NCBI GenBank assembly: GCA_009602725.1
Contig: WELB01000098.1
Coordinates: forward strand, 246,910-269,223
Length of the DNA stretch: 22,314 bases
Origin: Spirogloea muscicola
Lineage: Eukaryota; Streptophyta; Zygnematophyceae; Spirogloeales; Spirogloeaceae
Direction: 5' to 3'
Part shown: piece after piece, positions 17,820-22,314 of the stretch
How positions within the stretch are numbered: position 1 is the first letter of the stretch
How the letters are laid out: each line of letters opens with the position of its first letter
Made by a program: the position numbers and the translations under genes
Notes under the pieces: model-generated
Database searches by the model: none
What the model was told of the DNA's origin: nothing
Seen by the model: the letters and a program-made list of their open reading frames with translations, nothing else

Positions 17820-20800
17820 ATGGAAAAAAAAAAANCCGCCTCCGCCGGCGCTGGCGCCCGCGCTGGTGGCCGCGCACCCCCTGCGCGACGTCGTGGTGGT
17901 GGCGGCGGGCGCCGCGCTCCGCGCCTTCGACCTCAGGCACGCCGCCCCCTCCATGCGCTGCCCTCAGCTGGCAGCTGAGGCCAGGCACTCGCCACCACTG
18001 GAGCTCTGCGCGCGCTGACCCCGCTGCCCCTCCGCTCCGCCACAGCGCCGGCGCTGCTGTCCCATTGGCGGAAGATACGAGGCCCGCGCACCACGCAGAC
18101 GCCGTGCGGGCCGTGGCCTTCTCCCCGAGCGGGCGCCTCTTCTCCTCGGGCGGGAACGACAAGCTCGTCAAGCTGTGGGACTGCAGCGGTGCGCCGTGGA
18201 AGTGCCTTCGCACTTGGTGAGGCTTCCTGGAGCCCTTGCTTCACTGTCTGCTGTCGACACCCGTCGCGCTTTTGCATGGAGTAAGCGCTGACTTGATTGC
18301 TTGTCGTGGATCTGCGACCGACGGGGCTATGCCAGGCGGTTGGCCAAGCGGGTCAGTGCCGTCACGTTCAGCAGAGACTCCAGGTGGCTGATCATCGCCG
18401 ACAAGTACGGCGTAGTGTCCGTCGTCCCTGCCGACGAGGAGGCACCAGAGGAAGCGGGGACAAGCTCAACTGCTGCTGAGAACGACGACCGAGAGCCTGC
18501 TCAGCTCCTGGCGCACTGCTGCAGCATTGTGACGAGCATCGTGGGTGCAGCTGGTGCTCCTCTGGTCCTGTCTGCGCGTCCCATCGATGTTGCTCCGGCA
18601 ATGCTGGCAGTTGCTGGCAGTTGCAGGCTTGCATTGCTGCCCTCGGCCATCGAGTCATCTGGTCAACGAGACGATGATTACCAATTTCCTTTCATGCTGT
18701 TCTTATGAGCACTGCTACTGAAATAGCCGGTGACAGAATGCCGCCTTCCTCTGGTTCTTCTAAGATCTCAAAGCAGGTGTCCCTATTGTCTGATATATGA
18801 TACATGATTTGTTAGCAGGCCTTGTCTCCAAATGGACACTTCATTGCGACTGGCGATCGCGACTTCAAGATTCGCGTACTTTGCAAAGACGCTCCCTCGT
18901 TTCTCTGCATTGAGCACACTGAAACCCTATTTCACTTGCTGAAGCACACGTGATCTGGGAGGAGTTGTAGTATTGAACCTTACCTTGCACTGCGGCAGGT
19001 CAGCATTTTCCCCGAGGAGCCTTTGAAAGGTGCTCCTGAGATTCAGAGCTATTGTCTAGGCCACACATCGTGAGTGCCCTGGCAGCACACCAGCTTCCTG
19101 TCAATATCTCCAAGATTGCATGTGAGATTGCCCTGTTGTGAGTTTGCTTTCTGGACCAAGTTTCTCCAGGCTCACAGAATCTTCTCTGACTTGCACACTC
19201 AAATGTGATGCGCTTTTTTGCGAGCCATGGGGCAGATTCGTGTCCTGTGTGGTCTTCGTTGCTGGGACCTCGCTGCAGCCAGCCGGACTGCTCATCTCAG
19301 GAGGTGACGATGGGACAGTAAGTTGATGGTCAAGCCCTTTACTTTCTCTTTGCATCCTAGTTATCTGTCGCCCTACTGGAGGTCGCACAATTTGTTGTCC
19401 ATCATTACCTCATGTATGTGTTGCCATCCCTATGTCCGGGTCAGTAAGGCCTGCAGGTCCGGCTGAATCCTAGCTGGTGACTGCAGGTGCGGCTGTGGGA
19501 TCCTGAAGTAGGCCGGCCTCTGCATGTTTTACATATCATGGTACTCACAGCCTCTTCATTAATGGATTGTAAATATCTGCTTTCCTGGCATTGCATGGTT
19601 CTTAGGGGTGTCGAATTAGTGTGTGGGTGTGTTGCCAAGCAGTCCTTTCTGCTCATGGTTTGCAGTTATGCAGGATGAGACGGTCACCGTGAAAAATGGG
19701 GTTCCTGAGAATCACCACACAGTAACAGCACTCACTCCTGTGGGAGACGGGTCCTTACTTGCCAGTCTTGTGGAGGGGTGAGTACTTCTTGAACATGGAC
19801 CCTGTTGATTTTGCTTTCATCTATAGAAGCACGTGCATAGCCTAATATCTGCCTGCTTACATGTGGCAGATTGATGAGCTGGCTGTTGCATGTTGTGCCT
19901 TGCTTTGTGCTAGCTTGGAGAATTTTCAGTAGAGCACTTGACAATTCTGAGGCAGATTTGATCCATACTTTCTGGCTGCCTACAATACAACTATCGCAAT
20001 CACACTATATTCGTATACATACTGTCATCCTTGCAGTCTGAACGCGGTTTACATTCTGCACTGCAATGTGACATGCGGCGTCCTGTCAGTGCAGCAGGTG
20101 GGCAGGAAATATCCAGTGCATGAAGTTTCACTATCAGACAGGCCAATCAGCTGCTTGTTGAAAGGGTTGCTGGACGTTTCAAATCTGTGTCTCATGCTGC
20201 AGTTGGTGGGCTGTGTGCAATGATTAGAAGTTGGCCATGGTGGAGGTGATGCTCCCGACCAGCATAGTCTGCGACATGCACCAGAGACTCTGGGTAGCGG
20301 CTGGAGCTGTGGAAGAGATAGACAGGGATGACAACGTCCACACGCCCCAGGTGTGCTGCAGAAGAGCAGCACCTCACTGTTGGAAGGAAAGAATGTGATG
20401 GCGCCTGTTTGCTCATTTGCTCAACGCACTAGGTCATGCAAAGTTTCTTGGAGCAGATGGAAGCTGCTGCAGGGGCAAAGGCTCAGCTTCTTGCGGCTGC
20501 GGCCATTGTGCGCGTCCGACTCATTTCGAGAAGGTTAATCATAAAGATTTCTCAATTGTTGAGACTCTTTATCTCCATCCGATTATCACGATGCTCATGG
20601 TGGTTTGCATCAAATGTCTGTTCCTCCTTGCTGTCAGCTGCCCTCTTGCAGGAGCAGGTGCTGTGTATCTGTATTGCTTGGCTCCTGCATGCCATTCAGT
20701 CTGTCAGTTGCGCTGCAAGTCTTGGTCTCTACCTGAAAGCAGCAACTTGTGTAGATGAAGTACTTCTTGGATAGCCAGTTAGGAGCTTTGCTAGCTAGCC

Positions 20801-21199
20801 AATGGTATCTAAGAGATGGCTTGCGCAAGCACTCTAAGACTTGCTGAGTGAAGAACCTTCGTCTCCCGTGGTGTGCCTGACAGGGCCGATGAGGCAGCTG
20901 ACATTTGCAGGGCGACCAGTGAAACCCAAGTGGTTGATGGGGTCAAGAGGGACGAAGCTGCGACAAGCAGCAGCCACTGGAGAGTGGTGGATGATGCAGA
21001 AGTGCCAGGGGGTGACGGCCTTTTGCTATGCTGCCAAGGCAGTTGCGAGGGTGGGGACAGCATCACAGTGGGGACGACAAGGGCCGGGGAGCTGGCGCTG
21101 AGGTCGCAGCTGGCCAAGCGGTCGTACAGCGAGGACGAGAGGGAGTTCCGGAAGCGGAACAGGAACGACCGGGCTGCGGCCTCAGGAACCATCTCCTAG
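17820..21199 (+). CDS. WDR4: WDR4/Trm82, non-catalytic subunit of tRNA m7G46 methyltransferase
   Basis: This WD-repeat protein stabilises the METTL1/Trm8 catalytic subunit, which methylates G46 in the tRNA variable loop. Predicted exons: 17820-17936, 18046-18216, 18336-18540, 18819-18875, 18999-19069, 19236-19317, 19487-19540, 19674-19777, 20037-20097, 20228-20350, 20433-20533 and 20884-21199. Phases join throughout from 17836; about 486 residues, slightly longer than usual relatives. Diagnostic segments are HADAVRAVAFSPSGRLFSSG with NDKLVKLWD, IADKYGVVSVV (the conserved ADK loop that faces Trm8), FIATGDRDFKIRVSIFPEEP, CLGHTSFVSCVVF and GGDDGTVRLWD. The C-terminal tail DEREFRKRNRND is the basic end typical of the family. 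The start is uncertain: the ATG at 17820 fits only if the N at 17835 is not a real base. Intron 17937-18045 appears to be GC-AG. Confidence 0.9.
17835..17835. other. Ambiguous base N after an A homopolymer
   Basis: A single N follows a run of eleven A. It lies at the start of the WDR4 coding region. It may mark a base-calling failure or a small gap, and it decides whether the ATG at 17820 is in frame. Confidence 0.95.
17937..18045 (+). other. Probable GC-AG intron in WDR4
   Basis: The exon ends GACCTCAG at 17936, followed by GCACGC; the acceptor GCCACAG ends at 18045. The joined frame reads RAFDL-SAGAAVPLAEDTRPAHH and then the first WD repeat. No GT dinucleotide in a usable position and phase occurs between 17910 and the acceptor, so a GC donor is the simplest reading. 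The GCACGC context is weaker than the GCAAGG in the PX-RH gene. Confidence 0.45.
19451..19503 (+). repeat. Short tandem duplication around a splice acceptor in WDR4
   Basis: CTGCAGGTCCGGCTGAATCC at 19451-19470 is repeated, with changes, 30 bp later at 19481 as CTGCAGGTGCGGCTGTGGGATCC. The second copy carries the real exon start at 19487 (VRLWDPEVG). The first copy would give a stop within a few codons, so it looks like a decoy acceptor. Confidence 0.6.
20534..20883 (+). other. Longest predicted intron of WDR4 (350 bp)
   Basis: Donor GTTAAT at 20534 and acceptor CCTGACAG ending at 20883. The phase (AG|G GCC GAT) joins RLISR to ADEAADICRA. Open frames inside (20417-20774) do not continue the protein in phase at both ends and look like intron sequence. 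The donor is weak, so the border could be slightly different. Confidence 0.5.
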
Positions 21200-21732
21200 C
21201 GTTGGCGGGCATGGTGGGGCACGCAGGTGGCAGCCCCGGCGAGCGAGGCCCCTGTGGCTGGGCCGGCCAGCAGGCGGACTGTAGCTTGACAATGGAGGCA
21301 GGCAATGGCCACAGAGAGCCTGGCCTCGAAGGGAAAGGTGGAGGTCGTGGAGGAGGATATTGAGTGCTTGAGTGTTCGAGGGCCTGAGTGGCCAGTTGAG
21401 AAGGCAAGCACATCTACAGATGTACATCACCTGCTGCTAAGCCAACTCGCTCCATAATCACGAGTCAGCAAGTAGAGGTCGCTGATTGATGCACGAGTAC
21501 TAGGCGACGAATCTCCAGCCCTTGCCACCAAAAAGCTTGTCCAGCATCCTGGTGCAAAGCATGACTCAAGAGCTCGCTAAAATAGGCTAACATAGGATGG
21601 CGCAAGAACGTCAACGGCGCTGCAAGCAAGCCCATCTCATCCGGAAGCACATCCTCGCTTCGAGCAATTTCCGCACTCTGGAGAGGGATCCTCGAGTTGG
21701 GCGTAGAAACAAGGACCCACGTTGGGAGCCCG

Positions 21733-21780
21733 TGGGTGGCGCGGTGGTCACGAGCAAGAGAAGAGGTTCGCAGTCTGCAT
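21733..21780 (+). mobile_element. Possible tRNA-derived SINE head (A and B boxes)
   Basis: TGGCGCGGTGG at 21737-21747 fits an RNA polymerase III A box, and GGTTCGCAGTC at 21765-21775 is an imperfect B box. They lie about 30 bp apart, as in tRNA genes and tRNA-derived SINEs. No full cloverleaf could be drawn, so it is not called a tRNA. The 3' end of such an element was not located. Confidence 0.3.
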
Positions 21781-22142
21781 GCATCAGTCTTTTCTGTATT
21801 ACTACTGTACTTCCACCAGGGAAGCCAAGCCGAGCCAGTGCACTGTTCAGGCGAAAGGATGACCCAGAGATTGGGGCTACACAACGCCACGCCCTCGGCT
21901 ATGAGGGGTCTAAGGTAACAGGGCAAAAGGGACTTCCAACACCCACGAGTGAGCTGACACAGATCCGACAGGCCAACTTGGGGAGCCGGAGCAGCGCCAC
22001 GGAAGCCAGTGGCTGGGCTCAGTGCTCGAGAGAGTGAGCGAGGACAGCGTGTGTCGGGCGACGGAGAGCGGCCGACGGCAAGCGCACAGTGCGGATGCAG
22101 GCGGCGACGAGTGGGAGCGGCCAACGAGGCCCCTGGGGGCGC

Positions 22143-22165
22143 CGGGGTTGGGGGGGTTTTAGGCC
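22143..22165 (+). promoter_or_regulatory. G-rich, telomere-like tract upstream of a gene start
   Basis: The tract CGGGGTTGGGGGGGTTTTAG at 22143-22162 resembles degenerate TTTTAGGG/TTTAGGG telomeric sequence, or a telo-box on the other strand. It lies about 115 bp before the ATG at 22279, a placement similar to the telo-box upstream of WDR4. Confidence 0.3.
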
Positions 22166-22278
22166 TTGCCCATTCCGTCGGGCTCGGCCCTTCACCGCCA
22201 TTGCCTGACACTGTCGGACGAGCTGTTTCTCTCGTGAGGCGACCGGCGCGCCGCGCGGCCCCCAGCCCCCCCGCCGCC

Positions 22279-22314
22279 ATGCCCGCGCCGCCCGGCCTCG
22301 CCGCCTGCCGCGCG
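22279..22314 (+). CDS. Start of a GC-rich gene cut by the window edge
   Basis: CCGCCGCCATG is a strong eukaryotic start context. The 12 codons visible (MPAPPGLAACRA) are open to the edge. The Ala/Pro-rich beginning resembles the first exons of the other genes here and could be a transit or disordered N-terminus. No identity can be given. A minus-strand ATG overlaps at 22280, so direction is not certain. Confidence 0.35.
   Translation, partial: MPAPPGLAACRA

Larger units (their letters stand above)
21200..22278. other. Intergenic region right of WDR4
   Basis: About 1.08 kb without a convincing gene. It must contain the WDR4 3' UTR. A minus-strand frame (21465-22280, 271 codons) spans most of it, but its composition and lack of any recognisable motif argue against coding. 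A possible SINE head lies at 21733-21780. From about 22040 the sequence becomes GC-rich, like the 5' flanks of the other genes. Confidence 0.45.

Noticed and set aside
20417-20774. Additional coding exons of WDR4 beyond 20533
   Set aside because: The frames here do not link in phase to the last exon, while a direct join from 20533 to 20884 does.
21465-22280. A 271-codon minus-strand gene
   Set aside because: It has no recognisable motif, overlaps a possible SINE, and its length can arise by chance in GC-rich sequence. It cannot be excluded fully because its ATG has a fair start context.

Overview
This window looks like nuclear DNA of an intron-rich eukaryote, most likely of the green lineage (a green or streptophyte alga). 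The evidence is spliceosomal introns of about 55-350 bp with mostly GTG- or GTA-type donors, TTTAGGG/CCCTAAA telomere-like repeats, a plant-type telo-box near a promoter, and a PX-domain gene whose C-terminal half follows the land-plant PX plus Rubicon-homology proteins. The organism is an inference; no species can be named from the sequence alone. The ends of the window are GC-rich and probably cut through neighbouring genes.

Layout: positions 1-2670 are gene-poor and repeat-rich. They hold about eleven copies of a short hairpin repeat in both orientations, at least five copies of a longer dispersed repeat, and a 490-bp pogo/Tigger-like non-autonomous DNA transposon (1882-2371) with 23-bp terminal inverted repeats, TA target-site duplications and inverted telomere-like repeats in its middle. 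A possible broken gene fragment follows at 2675-2935.

Positions 3282-13179 (+) carry one very large split gene. Its spliced product is roughly 2,300-2,400 residues and appears complete from N-terminus to C-terminus. It matches, by recall and not by search, a family of giant uncharacterised proteins best known to me from planctomycete-type bacteria: an N-terminal alpha-helical repeat region, a long series of beta-rich domains reminiscent of alpha-2-macroglobulin modules, a helical centre, a low-complexity linker and a C-terminal beta domain. This is the most unusual item in the window.

Positions 13930-17628 (-) carry a PX-domain plus Rubicon-homology zinc-binding protein of about 995 residues, convergent with the giant gene. 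Positions 17820-21199 (+) carry WDR4/Trm82, the WD-repeat partner of the tRNA m7G46 methyltransferase, in about 12 exons. The PX gene and the WDR4 gene diverge from a gap of about 190 bp containing telomere-like and telo-box sequence, so they probably share a bidirectional promoter. Both contain an apparent GC-AG intron. The last kilobase is intergenic, with a possible tRNA-derived SINE head and the start of a further GC-rich gene at the right edge.

The three genes have no obvious joint pathway: endosomal membrane trafficking (PX-RH), tRNA modification (WDR4), and an unknown role for the giant protein. Exon borders were chosen by hand from splice signals, reading phase and continuity with remembered family patterns. 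They are predictions, and the N-terminal part of the giant gene (3416-4012) is not resolved.
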